64,000 bases of DNA from Streptomyces sp. NBC_00286 (GCF_036173125.1 NZ_CP108054.1:5704001-5768000); one strand, 5' to 3'; counted from the first letter of the stretch, positions 17,125 to 27,348 are shown. Numbers and translations: made by a program. The notes: generated by a model not told the origin, from the sequence alone.

Positions 17125-19167
17125 ATGGACGTGAAGCGATACTTCCGTGGGCCGGTCATGTGGATCGTGCTGGCCGTCCTTGCCGTGGTCGTGTTGATGC
17201 AGGTCGTCGGCTCGTCCGGCGGCTACAAGACGGTGGACACCGGCCAGGTCGTCCAGGCGATCAGTGACAACAAGATCGAGTCGGCCAAGCTGACCACCGG
17301 CGACGAGCAGATCATCAAGGTCGAGCTCAAGGACGGCGAAAAGGTCGAGGGCAGCTCGAAGATTCAGGCGAGTTACATCGGCGACCAGGGCGCCAATCTC
17401 GCCAACACATTGCAGACCAAGTACGAGGACAAGCAGATCGCGGACGGCTACACAGTTTCGCCGTCCAAGCAGAACCCGTTCGTCGGCATCCTGCTCTCCC
17501 TGCTGCCGTTCGTCCTCATCGTGGTCGTCTTCCTGTTCCTGATGAACCAGATGCAGGGCGGCGGCTCCCGAGTCATGAACTTCGGGAAGTCCAAGGCCAA
17601 GCTCATCACCAAGGACACCCCGAAGACGACGTTCTCCGACGTCGCGGGCTCGGACGAGGCCGTCGAGGAGCTCCACGAGATCAAGGAGTTCCTCCAGGAG
17701 CCGGCCAAGTTCCAGGCCGTCGGGGCGAAGATCCCCAAGGGCGTACTGCTGTACGGCCCGCCCGGTACGGGTAAGACGCTGCTCGCGCGTGCTGTCGCGG
17801 GCGAGGCCGGCGTCCCCTTCTACTCGATCTCCGGTTCCGACTTCGTCGAGATGTTCGTCGGTGTCGGTGCCTCCCGGGTCCGTGACCTGTTCGAGCAGGC
17901 CAAGGCGAACGCCCCGGCGATCGTCTTCGTCGACGAGATCGACGCGGTGGGCCGTCACCGCGGTGCCGGTCTCGGCGGCGGTCACGACGAGCGCGAGCAG
18001 ACGCTGAACCAGCTGCTCGTCGAGATGGACGGCTTCGATGTGAAGGGCGGTGTGATTCTCATCGCCGCCACGAACCGGCCCGACATCCTCGACCCGGCCC
18101 TTCTGCGGCCCGGCCGTTTCGACCGCCAGATCGCGGTCGACCGCCCGGACATGCAGGGCCGTCTGGAGATCCTCAAGGTTCACCAGAAGGGCAAGCCGGT
18201 CGCGCCGGACGTCGACCTGTCCGCAGTGGCGCGTCGTACGCCGGGCTTCACCGGCGCCGACCTGTCGAACGTGCTGAACGAGGCTGCGCTGCTCACCGCG
18301 CGCAGCAACCAGAAGCTGATCGACAACCACATGCTGGACGAGGCGATCGACCGTGTGGTCGCGGGCCCGCAGAAGCGGACCCGGATCATGTCGGACAAGG
18401 AGAAGAAGATCACCGCGTACCACGAGGGCGGTCACGCCCTGGTCGCGGCGGCCTCACCGAACTCCGATCCGGTCCACAAGATCACGATCCTCTCCAGAGG
18501 CCGTGCTCTCGGCTACACGATGGTGCTCCCGGACGAGGACAAGTACTCGACCACGCGCAACGAGATGCTCGACCAGCTCGCGTACATGCTGGGCGGACGC
18601 GCGGCCGAAGAGCTCGTCTTCCATGACCCGACCACGGGCGCGGCGAACGACATCGAGAAGGCCACGGCCACCGCGCGAGCGATGGTCACGCAGTACGGCA
18701 TGACCGAGCGTCTCGGCGCGATCAAGTTCGGCGGCGACAACAGCGAGCCCTTCCTCGGACGTGAGATGGCTCACCAGCGCGACTACTCGGAAGAGGTCGC
18801 CGCGCTCGTCGACGAAGAGGTCAAGAAGCTCATCGAGACGGCGCACAACGAGGCCTGGGAGATCCTGGTCGAGAACCGCGACGTCCTCGACAACCTGGTG
18901 CTCAAGCTCCTGGAGAAGGAGACGCTGGGCAAGGAGGAGATCGCCGAGATCTTCGCCCCCATCGTCAAGCGCCCGGCCCGCCCCGCGTGGACCGGCTCCT
19001 CCAGGCGCACTCCGTCCACCCGCCCGCCGGTGCTCTCCCCCAAGGAGCTGTCGCTGACGAACGGGGCGAACGGTGCGGCGCCGGCGATCACCGCGAAGTC
19101 GAACCCTGCCGCCGAGGCGGCGCTTCCGGTGGCCGAGCCGGCTCCTGAGGAGCGTCCCGAGAGCTGA
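17125..19167 (+). CDS. ftsH: ATP-dependent zinc metalloprotease FtsH
   Basis: About 680 residues, anchored in the membrane by two helices (residues 11-28 and about 118-138) that bracket a small extracytoplasmic domain. Order of domains: AAA+ module with Walker A GPPGTGKT (about 212), Walker [11 protein letters not shown] (about 270) and the second region of homology [20 protein letters not shown], then the M41 protease with HEGGH (about 433). It degrades membrane and soluble proteins, including misassembled complexes. The disordered C-terminus is Pro/Ala-rich. The start is uncertain: [10 protein letters not shown] at 17125 is the common Streptomyces start, but GGAGGG lies 25 bases upstream; ATG 17089 would add 12 residues. 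Confidence 0.93.
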   Translation: MDVKRYFRGPVMWIVLAVLAVVVLMQVVGSSGGYKTVDTGQVVQAISDNKIESAKLTTGDEQIIKVELKDGEKVEGSSKIQASYIGDQGANLANTLQTKYEDKQIADGYTVSPSKQNPFVGILLSLLPFVLIVVVFLFLMNQMQGGGSRVMNFGKSKAKLITKDTPKTTFSDVAGSDEAVEELHEIKEFLQEPAKFQAVGAKIPKGVLLYGPPGTGKTLLARAVAGEAGVPFYSISGSDFVEMFVGVGASRVRDLFEQAKANAPAIVFVDEIDAVGRHRGAGLGGGHDEREQTLNQLLVEMDGFDVKGGVILIAATNRPDILDPALLRPGRFDRQIAVDRPDMQGRLEILKVHQKGKPVAPDVDLSAVARRTPGFTGADLSNVLNEAALLTARSNQKLIDNHMLDEAIDRVVAGPQKRTRIMSDKEKKITAYHEGGHALVAAASPNSDPVHKITILSRGRALGYTMVLPDEDKYSTTRNEMLDQLAYMLGGRAAEELVFHDPTTGAANDIEKATATARAMVTQYGMTERLGAIKFGGDNSEPFLGREMAHQRDYSEEVAALVDEEVKKLIETAHNEAWEILVENRDVLDNLVLKLLEKETLGKEEIAEIFAPIVKRPARPAWTGSSRRTPSTRPPVLSPKELSLTNGANGAAPAITAKSNPAAEAALPVAEPAPEERPES

Positions 19168-19203
19168 CCCACCCTGCCGGTCACCTCATCCGGCCCGGAA
19201 CAG

Positions 19204-19242
19204 ATGCCGCGCCCCCCTGGTCTAGCCTGGGGGGCGCGGCAT
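19204..19242 (+). terminator. Strong hairpin terminator between ftsH and folE
   Basis: ATGCCGCGCCCCCC pairs perfectly with GGGGGGCGCGGCAT (14 bp) around an 11-base loop, 37 bp after the ftsH stop. folE must then have its own promoter or depend on readthrough. Confidence 0.75.
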
Positions 19243-19306
19243 ATTCGTATGCCCGTACATGCAGCGCGTGATCCGTACGCGTGGAGGCACAGGAACGAGG
19301 CACCAG

Positions 19307-19912
19307 ATGATCGACCCCGTGAGGCTGGACGGCGAGGGCGAGGTCGGCGAGTTCGACGAGAAGCGCGCCGAGAATGCCGTACGAGAGTTGCTGATCGCGG
19401 TCGGTGAGGACCCGGACCGGGAGGGGCTGCGGGAGACGCCGGGGCGGGTGGCCCGGGCGTACCGGGAGCTGCTGGCCGGGTTGCGGCAGGAGCCCGAGGA
19501 TGTGCTGACGACGACGTTCGATCTGGGGCACGACGAGATGGTCCTGGTGAAGGACATCGAGATCGTCTCGCTGTGTGAGCATCATCTGCTGCCGTTTCAT
19601 GGGGTGGCCCATGTCGGGTACATCCCGGCCGAGACCGGGAAGATCACCGGGTTGTCGAAGCTGGCGCGGCTTGTGGAGGTGTTCGCGCGGCGGCCGCAGG
19701 TGCAGGAACGACTCACCACGCAGATCGCGGACTCGCTGATGCGGATTCTTGAGGCGCGGGGCGCCATTGTGGTCATCGAGGCCGAGCACATGTGTATGTC
19801 GGTGCGGGGGATACGTAAGCCGGGGGCTAAGACGACGACGTCTGCTGTGCGTGGGCAGTTGCGGGATGCCACGACGCGTGCGGAGGCTATGAGTCTCATC
19901 CTGGCTCGGTGA
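19307..19912 (+). CDS. folE: GTP cyclohydrolase I
   Basis: 201 residues; first enzyme of folate (pteridine) synthesis, converting GTP to 7,8-dihydroneopterin triphosphate; homodecamer. Zinc-site CEHHLLPF (cysteine and histidine ligands) and the second zinc cysteine in HMCMSVRGI are present, along with [27 protein letters not shown] use ATG 19307 ([12 protein letters not shown]) preceded by a weak GAGG; the frame extends to 19259 with no ribosome-binding site. The remaining folate genes lie 0.8-3.4 kb downstream on the opposite strand. Confidence 0.94.
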   Translation: MIDPVRLDGEGEVGEFDEKRAENAVRELLIAVGEDPDREGLRETPGRVARAYRELLAGLRQEPEDVLTTTFDLGHDEMVLVKDIEIVSLCEHHLLPFHGVAHVGYIPAETGKITGLSKLARLVEVFARRPQVQERLTTQIADSLMRILEARGAIVVIEAEHMCMSVRGIRKPGAKTTTSAVRGQLRDATTRAEAMSLILAR

Positions 19913-19974
19913 GCCTCGGGTGAGCTGCGTTCCGTAGCGTCTGCCTGGTTGTTGTTCGTGTGGGGGTGCGGGCT

Positions 19975-20155
19975 CGTTGTGGCTTGTCGCGCAGTTCCCC
20001 GCGCCCCTGGGGTGGCTGAGGTGCGTTCGACCCTGCGGGCCGTCGTGAGCTTGTCGCGCAGTTCCTCGCGCCCCTCAAGGGGCGCTGAGCGCGCCCGCGC
20101 GGCGGAGCCGCAAATTGATACAGCCCCGCGCCCCTACGGGGCGCGGCCCCTCGTC
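19975..20155. repeat. Dispersed intergenic repeat, copy 3 (between convergent folE and DUF3180 gene)
   Basis: Two partial units in tandem: gtcgcgcagttccccgcgcccc at about 19986 and gtcgcgcagttcctcgcgcccc at about 20049, followed by gcggcggagccgcaaattgatacag and a GGGGCGCGG hairpin. This is the reverse-complement orientation of copy 1. No gene lies in 19913-20161. Confidence 0.7.
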
Positions 20156-20161
20156 GTGTCC

Positions 20162-20647
20162 TTACGCCGCCGGGGCCGCGTTGCCGTTTGTGTCTTCGTC
20201 GTCTGGGAGTTTGCAGACTCGTTCCAGGAAGAAGGCTGCGGCTATTACTGCGATTCCTGCCAGGACTGAGAAGCCGGCGTAGATCGCTTGGTCGCGGCGG
20301 GAGGGGATTTCCAGGGACTCCAGGAGGAAGGCGCCTGTTCCGCCGTACATGCCGGCTACCAGGGCGGCTACCAGGGCGCTGGCTTGGCCGAAAACCACTG
20401 CTCGGGCCGCTACCAGGGGGTCGACGCCTGTGGCGCCTGGGCGGCGTTCGCGTTGGGCCTTGAGGCGGGCTCTCAGGGAGAGTGCAGTGGCCAGAAGGAC
20501 CACGGCGATCAGGGCCAGGACGATGGGGGCGGCGAGGGGGACCCGGGGGAGCGTGCCCACCGCGTTCCACAGGCGGGCGCCCGCCCAGGACAGCACGCCG
20601 GCGACCACGAACACGCCGACCAGCGTCCTGATGCGCAGCTCTTTCAC
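20162..20647 (-). CDS. DUF3180 family membrane protein
   Basis: 161-residue actinobacterial membrane protein of unknown function, with four hydrophobic segments (e.g. LVGVFVVAGVLSWAGARL, PIVLALIAVVLLATAL, ASALVAALVAGMYGGTGAFLL, FSVLAGIAVIAAAFFLERVCKL). It regularly sits at the end of the folP-folB-folK cluster, here 58 bp after folK, so it is probably co-transcribed. The association with folate genes is positional only. Confidence 0.8.
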   Translation of the reverse strand: MKELRIRTLVGVFVVAGVLSWAGARLWNAVGTLPRVPLAAPIVLALIAVVLLATALSLRARLKAQRERRPGATGVDPLVAARAVVFGQASALVAALVAGMYGGTGAFLLESLEIPSRRDQAIYAGFSVLAGIAVIAAAFFLERVCKLPDDEDTNGNAAPAA

Positions 20648-20705
20648 GATGCCCCTTCGTCGCAGCCGGAAATGGCCCGGTAGATGATCCGGTAGACCTT
20701 AACGA

Positions 20706-21317
20706 CTAGTCGGGCAGCTGTAGTTCCAGGTCGGCGCGGGGCGCGACACCTTCGCGGGGGACGGAGGCCAGCAGCCCGGCCACCGGGCCTACACCCGGGA
20801 GCTGGGCGTCCGGCTCCACGTCGAGCCAGGGGGCGAGGACGAAGGCCCGCTCGTGCGCGCGCGGGTGCGGGAGGGTGAGCTCCGGGTCGTCGGAGACCAT
20901 GTCGGCGTACGCGACGATGTCCACGTCGATCGTGCGGGGGCCCCAGCGCTCGTCCCGTACGCGATGGAAGGCCTCCTCGACCGCGTGCGCCCGCTCCAGC
21001 AGGGAGGACGGGGGGAGCGTGGTGCGCAGGACGACGACCGCGTTGAAGTACGTCGGCTGGCTGTCCGGCTGCACGCCCCAGGGCTCCGTCTCGTACACCG
21101 GAGAGACCGCCTTGACGCGTACGCCGGGAGTGTCCTCCAGAGCGTCGACGGCACCCTGGAGCGTCTCCAGGCGGTTGCCGAGGTTCGAGCCGAGGGAGAG
21201 CACGGCCCGTTTGGGGTTGTGCAGGGTGGTGTCGGCGGCGTCCACTCGTTCCACGACGGAGGCGGGCACCGGCTGTACGGTCGGGTCGCTCTGACCCTCG
21301 GTCAACGAGGCAGTCAT
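20706..21317 (-). CDS. folK: 2-amino-4-hydroxy-6-hydroxymethyldihydropteridine pyrophosphokinase
   Basis: 203-residue HPPK that transfers pyrophosphate from ATP to 6-hydroxymethyl-dihydropterin. Diagnostic strings: LSLGSNLGNRLETLQGAVDAL near residue 40, VSPVYETEPWG, and the signature RWGPRTIDVDIVAY with two Mg-binding aspartates. The first ~35 residues are a variable extension. The ATG overlaps the folB stop by 4 bp (ATGA), showing coupling; the frame is open further upstream only because it runs through folB. Confidence 0.93.
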   Translation of the reverse strand: MTASLTEGQSDPTVQPVPASVVERVDAADTTLHNPKRAVLSLGSNLGNRLETLQGAVDALEDTPGVRVKAVSPVYETEPWGVQPDSQPTYFNAVVVLRTTLPPSSLLERAHAVEEAFHRVRDERWGPRTIDVDIVAYADMVSDDPELTLPHPRAHERAFVLAPWLDVEPDAQLPGVGPVAGLLASVPREGVAPRADLELQLPD

Positions 21318-21673
21318 ACTCGGCTCCGGGTGATGGTGACGGTCACGTCGTCGAAGGGGACGGTGATCGGTGCGTCCGGTTTGTGGACGCAGACCTCGAC
21401 CTCCTGGACCCCGTCGTGTTTCAGACACGCCTGGGCGATGCGCTCGGCGAGCGTCTCGATGAGATCCACGGGCTCGCCCTCGACGACGGCCACGACCTCC
21501 TCGGCCACTATGCCGTAGTGCACGGTCTTCGCCAGGTCGTCGTCGGCAGCGGCCGGCCGGGTGTCCAGGCCCAGCGAAAGGTCCACGATGAAGGTCTGGC
21601 CCTCCTCGCGTTCCCTGGGGAAGACACCGTGGTGCCCGCGGGCCTTCAGGCCGCGCAGCGCGACACGATCCAC
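21314..21673 (-). CDS. folB: Dihydroneopterin aldolase
   Basis: 119 residues; cleaves 7,8-dihydroneopterin to 6-hydroxymethyl-dihydropterin and glycolaldehyde. Typical motifs: RVALRGLKARGHHGVFPREREEG at the N-terminus, the active-site Glu/Tyr stretch TVHYGIVAEEVV, LIETLAERIAQACL and VHKPDAPI. GTG 21673 (VDRVALRG) has AGGAG seven bases upstream, whereas GTG 21682 would have it directly adjacent, so I prefer 21673. It is coupled to folK. Confidence 0.94.
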   Translation of the reverse strand: MDRVALRGLKARGHHGVFPREREEGQTFIVDLSLGLDTRPAAADDDLAKTVHYGIVAEEVVAVVEGEPVDLIETLAERIAQACLKHDGVQEVEVCVHKPDAPITVPFDDVTVTITRSRV

Positions 21674-21908
21674 GCGAATCACTCCTGCAGTCGTCGGTAA
21701 CGGCGGTCACCGCCTTATCGGTCAGCACACCAGCCACAGTCGAATCTACCTGCGAGCACTGACAACGCTCCGTCACCGGGGCCCGGGCCCGGGCGCAGGC
21801 CAGGAGGTTTCATCGGCTGTTCGTCTGGAGGGACCCGGCGGCTCACGGGCTGGTCCCCGCCCATACCCGGGGCCACGCGATCCCAACCACTACTTGGCCC
21901 CTACCCAC

Positions 21909-22448
21909 TCAGGAGGGAGAGTCGTCGCTCTCTTCCTCGCCGGATTCGGCCAACACGGGGGAGGCGTGGTGCGACCACAGTTTCCAGCCCTCGGATGTGC
22001 GGCGGAACACATTCGTGGCGACGACGAGCTGACCCACCAGCGGACCCAGTTCGTCGCTGTCCTCCGGGGCCGGGCCGCCACTGAGGATGTTCTCGGTGCA
22101 CGTCACCAGGGCGGTGTCGGAGATGACGGACACATGCACGTCCGTCAGGAAGAACTGGATGTACTCGGTGTTCGCCATGATCAGCGCGTACGAGCGGAGC
22201 ACCTCGCCGCGGCCGGTCAGTACGGGCCAGCCGGGGTGGACGCAGGAGACCTCGGCGCCCCGGTCCGTGGCTTCGGTGGTTTCGGCATCCTCCAGGTCTT
22301 CGGGATCCGCGGTGTGTTCGGCTCCGTCGATGTCCATGGGGGCGAGCCAGAGCGTCGACAGCTCTTCGAAGTCGCCTCGTTCCATCGCCTCGTAGAAGGC
22401 GGTGTTGACGCGGGCGACCTCTTCGACGTCGGTGCGGGGTGCGCTCAC
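21909..22448 (-). CDS. NTF2-like (SnoaL-fold) protein
   Basis: 179-residue protein with the NTF2-like start EVARVNTAFYEAMERGDFEELSTLW and the later VFRRTSEGWKLWSHHASPV that closes the cone-shaped fold. A ~20-residue acidic insert (HTADPEDLEDAETTEATDRG) interrupts the N-terminal part. No catalytic residues can be assigned. The GTG start overlaps the folP stop by 4 bp, so it is translated with folP and may serve folate metabolism, but this is positional inference. A 235-bp gap without a gene separates it from folB. Confidence 0.8.
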   Translation of the reverse strand: MSAPRTDVEEVARVNTAFYEAMERGDFEELSTLWLAPMDIDGAEHTADPEDLEDAETTEATDRGAEVSCVHPGWPVLTGRGEVLRSYALIMANTEYIQFFLTDVHVSVISDTALVTCTENILSGGPAPEDSDELGPLVGQLVVATNVFRRTSEGWKLWSHHASPVLAESGEEESDDSPS

Positions 22449-23323
22449 CGGGCTCCTTCTGCCGCCCGGGCGCCTTCCACGGCCCTGGCCACCCGGACCG
22501 CGTCGGCGGTGGCCCGCACCTCGTGGACGCGGACCGCCCACGCCCCCTGGTGGGCGGCGAGCGCGGAGACGGCGGCGGTGGCGGCGTCGCGTTCCCTGGC
22601 GGGCGGCGGGGCGCCCTGGGGCCCGGCCAGTACGCGGCCGAGGAACCGCTTCCGGGAAGCGGCCACCAGTACGGGGTGGCCGAGGTCGAGGAGGCGGTCG
22701 AGGTGGGCGAGGAGCGTCAGGTCGTGCTCGGCCTCCTTGGAGAAGCCGAGGCCCGGGTCGACGACGATGCGGTCCGCGGCGATGCCTCCCTCGAGAACGG
22801 CCGCCACGCGCGCGTGCAGCTCGTCGACGACTTCGGAGACGACGTCCTCGTACCGTCCCTGGACGTTTCCGCCCTCGAGGAAGCCGCGCCAGTGCATGAC
22901 CACGAAGGGGGCGCCGGAGTCCGCGACGACCGGGATCATCGTGGGGTCGGCGAGGCCGCCGCTGACGTCGTTGACGAGGGCGGCGCCGGCAGCGAGCGCG
23001 CGCTCGGCTACCGAGGCGCGCATGGTGTCGACGGAGACGGTGACGCCTTCGGAGGCGAGACCGCGTACGACCGGGATGACGCGTTTGAGTTCCTCGGCCT
23101 CGTCGACGCGGGTGGCGCCGGGGCGGGTGGACTCGCCGCCCACGTCGACCAGGTCCGCGCCCTCCGTGACCAGGTCGAGGCCGTGCTTGACGGCTGCCGT
23201 CGTGTCGAACCACCGGCCGCCGTCCGAGAAGGAGTCGGGCGTGACGTTCACGACCCCCATGACGGCGCACCGGTCCCATACCGGGAGCCCTGCCACTTGG
23301 CCTCGCCCGCTGTTCTTGGTCAT
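22445..23323 (-). CDS. folP: Dihydropteroate synthase
   Basis: 292 residues; joins p-aminobenzoate to 6-hydroxymethyl-dihydropterin pyrophosphate, the sulfonamide target. TIM-barrel signatures: VMGVVNVTPDSFSDGG near residue 22, DLVDVGGESTRPGA, VSVDTMRASVAE, LVNDVSGG, and the late VLVAASRKRFLG. Extended C-terminal residues are Ala/Arg-rich. ATG 23323 is preceded by TACGCT exactly six bases upstream (leftward), so this operon-leading gene is probably translated from a leaderless message. Confidence 0.94.
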   Translation of the reverse strand: MTKNSGRGQVAGLPVWDRCAVMGVVNVTPDSFSDGGRWFDTTAAVKHGLDLVTEGADLVDVGGESTRPGATRVDEAEELKRVIPVVRGLASEGVTVSVDTMRASVAERALAAGAALVNDVSGGLADPTMIPVVADSGAPFVVMHWRGFLEGGNVQGRYEDVVSEVVDELHARVAAVLEGGIAADRIVVDPGLGFSKEAEHDLTLLAHLDRLLDLGHPVLVAASRKRFLGRVLAGPQGAPPPARERDAATAAVSALAAHQGAWAVRVHEVRATADAVRVARAVEGARAAEGAR

Positions 23324-23456
23324 ACGCCCAGCGTAGGCCTCTGGCGTCGGACCGGTTCGTCCACGGGGGCCGAGAGGCGCCGGCGGCGACCCCCTCGTGT
23401 GGTGGCCGGAGCGTTTGCATACGCGGGCGTCTGTCGGGCCTCTGTGCGGTGTCGCT

Positions 23457-23470
23457 GTCACTGGAGTGAC
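23457..23470. promoter_or_regulatory. Inverted repeat in the folP / 23578 divergent region
   Basis: GTCACT-GG-AGTGAC, a perfect 6-bp-arm palindrome in the 254-bp gap between divergent genes. A small operator is possible; nothing else in the gap is convincing besides the two -10 boxes. Confidence 0.3.
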
Positions 23471-23577
23471 TGTTTCGCGTGACCTCTGAGTGTTGAGGTG
23501 GTGTCAATCCCCGGAAGTGGCTGGGTTTTTACGGGGCGGGGCTCCAAGATTCGCCTACGCGCGGTAAGTTTCTGGCC

Positions 23578-25359
23578 ATGCCACGTGGACGTCACCGTCA
23601 TTCCCCACCACTGCACCGGCTGCTGCCCCCCTCGGCGATCGCAGGCGTCTCGCTCCTCTGTGCCGCCGGGCCCTGGTTGTTCTCGGACGCGTGGGTGCTT
23701 CGCGGACTGGCCGCGGGCGCCGCGGCGACGGCTGTCGTGGGCGCGGTCGTCATGCGCCACTGGGACGTGTCCGCGGGCAAACGCGTCGCGGACCTCACGC
23801 GCGCGCGTGCGAGCGACGAGTGGCGCCACGAAGAGCGGGTCGCCGAGCTCGAGACCGACCTCGACGAGTCGCGCGAGCTGCGCACCAAGCTGGAGCACCG
23901 GCTCCGCGAGAAGCGGGCGGAGCTCCAGGGGCTGCGCAACGAACACGCCGCCCTGCTGCGGCGGTACGCCACCGCGGAGACCGAGCGGGCCAGCGTCCTG
24001 GAGAGCCGCCGACGCCTCGCCATAGAGTCCACGACTCCGGCTCGTGCCCTGCCCGCGGCGGCTTCGGCGGACCCGGTGGCCGAGGCCACCGAGAAGCCCG
24101 CTCCCGCCGCCCGCGCCGCGGCTTCGGTGCTCTACGCGAAGGCCAACGCGGCGCTGGACCGGCTGGCAGAGGCGGCCACCACACACGTGGACGTGGCCGA
24201 GGGCGAGCCTTGGACGGACGGGGCGCCGAAGGACGAGGCGGCGAAGGACGGTTCGGCGGAGGGCAGTTCGCCGGAGGACGCAGCGGCGACGGACGCATCC
24301 GCTACGGAGGCATCCGCGAAGGACGAGGCGACGAAGGACGATTCGGCGGAGGATGGTTCGGCGGAGGGCAGTTCGCCGGAGGACGCAGCGGCGACGGGCA
24401 CATCCGCTACGGAGGCGTCCGCAAAGGAAGCGTCAGCACAGGGCGCTTCCGCAACGGGTGTCGCCGCCACGGACGTATCGGCACAGGACGTTTCCGCTAC
24501 GGACGCTCCCGAACCGGACGCTTCCGAAGACGCGAACGCTTCGTCCGCGTTGGACAGCCCCACGGACGGCGCCCCGGCGGCAGACACACCCGACGGCAGC
24601 GAGTCCCCGAACAGCGGTTCCCCTGAAGGCGGTTCGGCCTCCGACGAGCCCGAGCCCGGCAAGTCCCCGAAGGCCGCACCCGCGAAGGCCGCAGCCAAGA
24701 GTGCCCCCGTGAAGCCCGGTGCGCCGAAGAGCGCACCTCCGGCGGGCGGCCCGGGCAAGGGCGGGCCCCCGCCCGGTGGTTCGCCGAAGGGCGGCTCCCG
24801 CAAGAAGGCCCCCGCGACGGGCGAGGCCGGGAAGGAGGGCGAGGCGACGCAGGGGAAGCCCCAGGCGGTCGGCAGCCATGAGCGCACGGCCGCCGCGCAC
24901 GCACCGACGCCCGCCGAGTCCCCGGCCCGCGTAGCCGCACCGACGCCCGCCGAAACCCCAGCCGGCGCAGCCGCACCGGCGCCCGCCGCGTCCTCCACCA
25001 CCGCAGCCGATCTGAGGCCCGCCCACCAGGCCGGGCTTCCCTCTGGGCACTTCACCGTGCCCAAGGCCGTGGCGGTCGTTCCTGCCTCTCCCGTACGGCG
25101 GCCCTCCGTAGAGGGCGGTTTCGACTTCTTCGGTACGCAGCAGGAGGCGTCCCGGGCCGCCCTGGAATCCGTACAGAACGAGGACCTCGCCGACGTGGTC
25201 GGCCAGGAGGCGCTCGCTCTCCACAAGGCCGAGTCCGAGGCGCAGTTCAAGCCCGCGGACGAGGAGTCCCGCGGAGTCGGCCAGCAGGTCATCGATCTGA
25301 CCGCGCACGACGAGACCGAGCAGATCGACGTGGCGGAACTGCGGAGCGCGGTTTCCTGA
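23578..25359 (+). CDS. Membrane-anchored coiled-coil protein with long low-complexity region
   Basis: 593 residues, function unknown. Two hydrophobic helices near the N-terminus (PSAIAGVSLLCAAGPWLF and LRGLAAGAAATAVVGAVVM) are followed by a charged coiled coil (about residues 65-145, RVAELETDLDESRELRTKLE). A ~330-residue Ala/Ser/Glu/Asp/Pro-rich region holds near-repeats such as SAEGSSPEDAAAT (twice) and many five- to seven-residue AxEAS/ATDxS units. The C-terminal ~80 residues regain normal composition (EGGFDFFGTQQEASRAALESVQNEDLADVVGQEAL). TAAGTT lies seven bases before ATG, so it is probably leaderless. The topology suggests a cytoplasmic tail tethered to the membrane. Confidence 0.75.
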   Translation: MPRGRHRHSPPLHRLLPPSAIAGVSLLCAAGPWLFSDAWVLRGLAAGAAATAVVGAVVMRHWDVSAGKRVADLTRARASDEWRHEERVAELETDLDESRELRTKLEHRLREKRAELQGLRNEHAALLRRYATAETERASVLESRRRLAIESTTPARALPAAASADPVAEATEKPAPAARAAASVLYAKANAALDRLAEAATTHVDVAEGEPWTDGAPKDEAAKDGSAEGSSPEDAAATDASATEASAKDEATKDDSAEDGSAEGSSPEDAAATGTSATEASAKEASAQGASATGVAATDVSAQDVSATDAPEPDASEDANASSALDSPTDGAPAADTPDGSESPNSGSPEGGSASDEPEPGKSPKAAPAKAAAKSAPVKPGAPKSAPPAGGPGKGGPPPGGSPKGGSRKKAPATGEAGKEGEATQGKPQAVGSHERTAAAHAPTPAESPARVAAPTPAETPAGAAAPAPAASSTTAADLRPAHQAGLPSGHFTVPKAVAVVPASPVRRPSVEGGFDFFGTQQEASRAALESVQNEDLADVVGQEALALHKAESEAQFKPADEESRGVGQQVIDLTAHDETEQIDVAELRSAVS

Positions 25360-25458
25360 GCGTCAGCGGCAATAAGTGCGGCAATAGGTCATGAGGGCAG
25401 TGGCAGCGAAAGGCGCCACTGCCCTCACCTGTCTGCTGCGCCCTCTGCCGTCCACAGC

Positions 25459-26802
25459 TCAAGCCCCGGCCATCCACCGATCCGGCCGGGCCTCCCGCCG
25501 CCCCGTCCGCGACCGGTCCGCCTGCCCGTACAGCAGCTCCGCCGCCTCCGAGGCGTCCCGCAGCCGGGCCGTCACCGTCTTGTTGGCGCCCGTCTCGATG
25601 TGCACATGGGCCAGCCCTTTGGCGCGCATCCACGGCCCTTGCTCCATGCGTACGCTCTGGACCTTGCCGTGCGGTACGAGCGCGAGGCTGCGGCGCAGCA
25701 GCCCGTGCCGGGACGCGAAGACGGTGTCGGTGACGGCAAGTCCGTAACCCCGCCACCAGAGCGGCATGCACCAGCGAGCCCGGCGCGGCGGTCGCGACAG
25801 CGCACCCGGCACCGTCACGCCCGGCAGCACCCGCGCGATCACCGACTCGGCGACCTCGCGCGGAGCGACCGGCACGAGCACGGAGTTGGACGAGCCCGCC
25901 ACATCCAGCTCGACCCGGACCCAGTCCCGTCGCCGCCACAGCAGCGGTTCGACGATGCGGACGGTCTGTACGCGCCCGGGCGGCACCGTCTCATGCGTAC
26001 GGTCGAGCAGTCCGTGGTCGAGACGGAGCCCGTCCGGGGAATCGCCCACGGTCCAGTCGTACTCGCCGACGAAGCGCCCTACGCTGCTCGCGCCCGCCGC
26101 GCCGAGCAGCGGCAGCGCGACCGCGAGGACCGTCCACAGGCTGCCCGAGAGCCACCACACCAGCGGTGGTACGACGAGCGCGGCGACCAGCGATCCCCAG
26201 GTGGCGCCCGACAGCACCAGGGACACGGCGAGGACCCGGGCCGGTACGTGCAGCAACTGCCGGGCCGGCGCCTCGCCCACCTCGTGTGCCGTCTCGGGGG
26301 CGAAACCGGCGGCGCGGGCGAGGAGTTCGGCCCGTAGAACACGGGCTTCGTCCTCGCCCAGGAAGGCGAGTTCGTCCTTCTTGTCGGTCCCTATCACGTC
26401 GAGTTTGAGTTTGGAGACGCCCGCGAGGCGGGCCAGCAGCGGCTGGGTGACGTCGACGGCCTGGAGCCGGTCGAGCCGGATGTGTGCCGAGCGCCGGAAC
26501 AACAGGCCCGTACGGATGCGCAGTTCGGTGTCGGTCACCGCGAAGTGGGTGAACCACCAGGTCAGAAAGCCGTACAGGGCGGCGGCCGGAATGACGATGG
26601 CGATCGCGATCAGCAGGGTGCCGGTCGTCAGGTGGGCCAGCTGCCGCTGCGTCTGGTCGGGGTCGTGCACCGCCCAGCCGGCGATCACGGCGATCGGCGC
26701 CCAGGCGCGGCGCAGCGGCGTCACGGGATGCAGCCGCCGCTCCGTAACGGGCTTCTCCTGGCGCACGTCGTGCTCGACGTCGCCGATGTCTGATGTCGTC
26801 AC
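25459..26802 (-). CDS. PH-domain (YdbT-like) membrane protein
   Basis: 447 residues with three bacterial PH (bPH_2) repeats alternating with transmembrane pairs. A repeated fold marker is visible: [30 protein letters not shown], then [30 protein letters not shown], then [31 protein letters not shown]. This is the YdbT architecture; in Bacillus, YdbS-YdbT form a membrane complex linked to peptide resistance. It is coupled by a GTGA overlap to the upstream small PH-domain gene, matching a ydbS-ydbT pair. The actual role here is unproven. Confidence 0.82.
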   Translation of the reverse strand: MTTSDIGDVEHDVRQEKPVTERRLHPVTPLRRAWAPIAVIAGWAVHDPDQTQRQLAHLTTGTLLIAIAIVIPAAALYGFLTWWFTHFAVTDTELRIRTGLLFRRSAHIRLDRLQAVDVTQPLLARLAGVSKLKLDVIGTDKKDELAFLGEDEARVLRAELLARAAGFAPETAHEVGEAPARQLLHVPARVLAVSLVLSGATWGSLVAALVVPPLVWWLSGSLWTVLAVALPLLGAAGASSVGRFVGEYDWTVGDSPDGLRLDHGLLDRTHETVPPGRVQTVRIVEPLLWRRRDWVRVELDVAGSSNSVLVPVAPREVAESVIARVLPGVTVPGALSRPPRRARWCMPLWWRGYGLAVTDTVFASRHGLLRRSLALVPHGKVQSVRMEQGPWMRAKGLAHVHIETGANKTVTARLRDASEAAELLYGQADRSRTGRREARPDRWMAGA

Positions 26803-27293
26803 AGCCCCGCCGATCTGGCCTCGCCCAGCTCCGTGAGCCGGTCCCGCAGCCGTTCCGCCTCGGCCGGGTCGAGGCCCGGAATGCGTGCGTCGGTCGCCGC
26901 TGCGGCCGTGTGCAGTTGCACGCTCGCCAGCCCGAAGTGCCGCTCTACGGGACCCGAGGTCACCTCGACCAGCTGCATGCGCCCGTACGGCACGACCGTC
27001 TCCTCACGCCACAGCACACCCCGGCTGATCAGCAGGTCGTCCGCGCGCTCCGCGTACCGCCAGGACCGCCAGTTGCGGCCCAGCATCGCCCAGCCCCACA
27101 GCAGCAGCGCCAGCGGCAGCAGCGCGAAGGTCGCCCAGCCGGGGCCGACGAGCAGGCCGAGCGGCAGCCCCGTACCGAGCGTCAGCGGCACCAGCCAGAC
27201 CACGAGCAGCAGTCGGCGCATCCGCAGCAGCCCCGGCGGCAGGCCGGTCCACACGGGCTCGGGCTCGGACTCGGTGCTCCTGGTGGTGCCCAT
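26799..27293 (-). CDS. PH-domain (YdbS-like) membrane protein
   Basis: 164 residues: two transmembrane helices ([21 protein letters not shown] and [16 protein letters not shown]) followed by one bPH_2 domain ([46 protein letters not shown]). It is the upstream half of the PH pair. I start at ATG 27293 ([13 protein letters not shown]), with CAGGGGA four to ten bases upstream; the longer frame crosses into the divergent nuoD2 gene. Confidence 0.8.
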   Translation of the reverse strand: MGTTRSTESEPEPVWTGLPPGLLRMRRLLLVVWLVPLTLGTGLPLGLLVGPGWATFALLPLALLLWGWAMLGRNWRSWRYAERADDLLISRGVLWREETVVPYGRMQLVEVTSGPVERHFGLASVQLHTAAAATDARIPGLDPAEAERLRDRLTELGEARSAGL

Positions 27294-27348
27294 GTTTCCC
27301 CTGCTCCCCGTCTCCATTCCGCAAGCGTACGTACGAGACACTGTTCCC

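Noticed and set aside
21561..23336. 591-residue plus-strand frame opposite folP
   Set aside because: Shadow frame; folP and the NTF2-like gene on the minus strand have clear family motifs.
24200..24530. Repeated blocks resembling a CRISPR array
   Set aside because: In-frame protein repeats of uneven length inside a coding region; no constant direct repeat with unique spacers.
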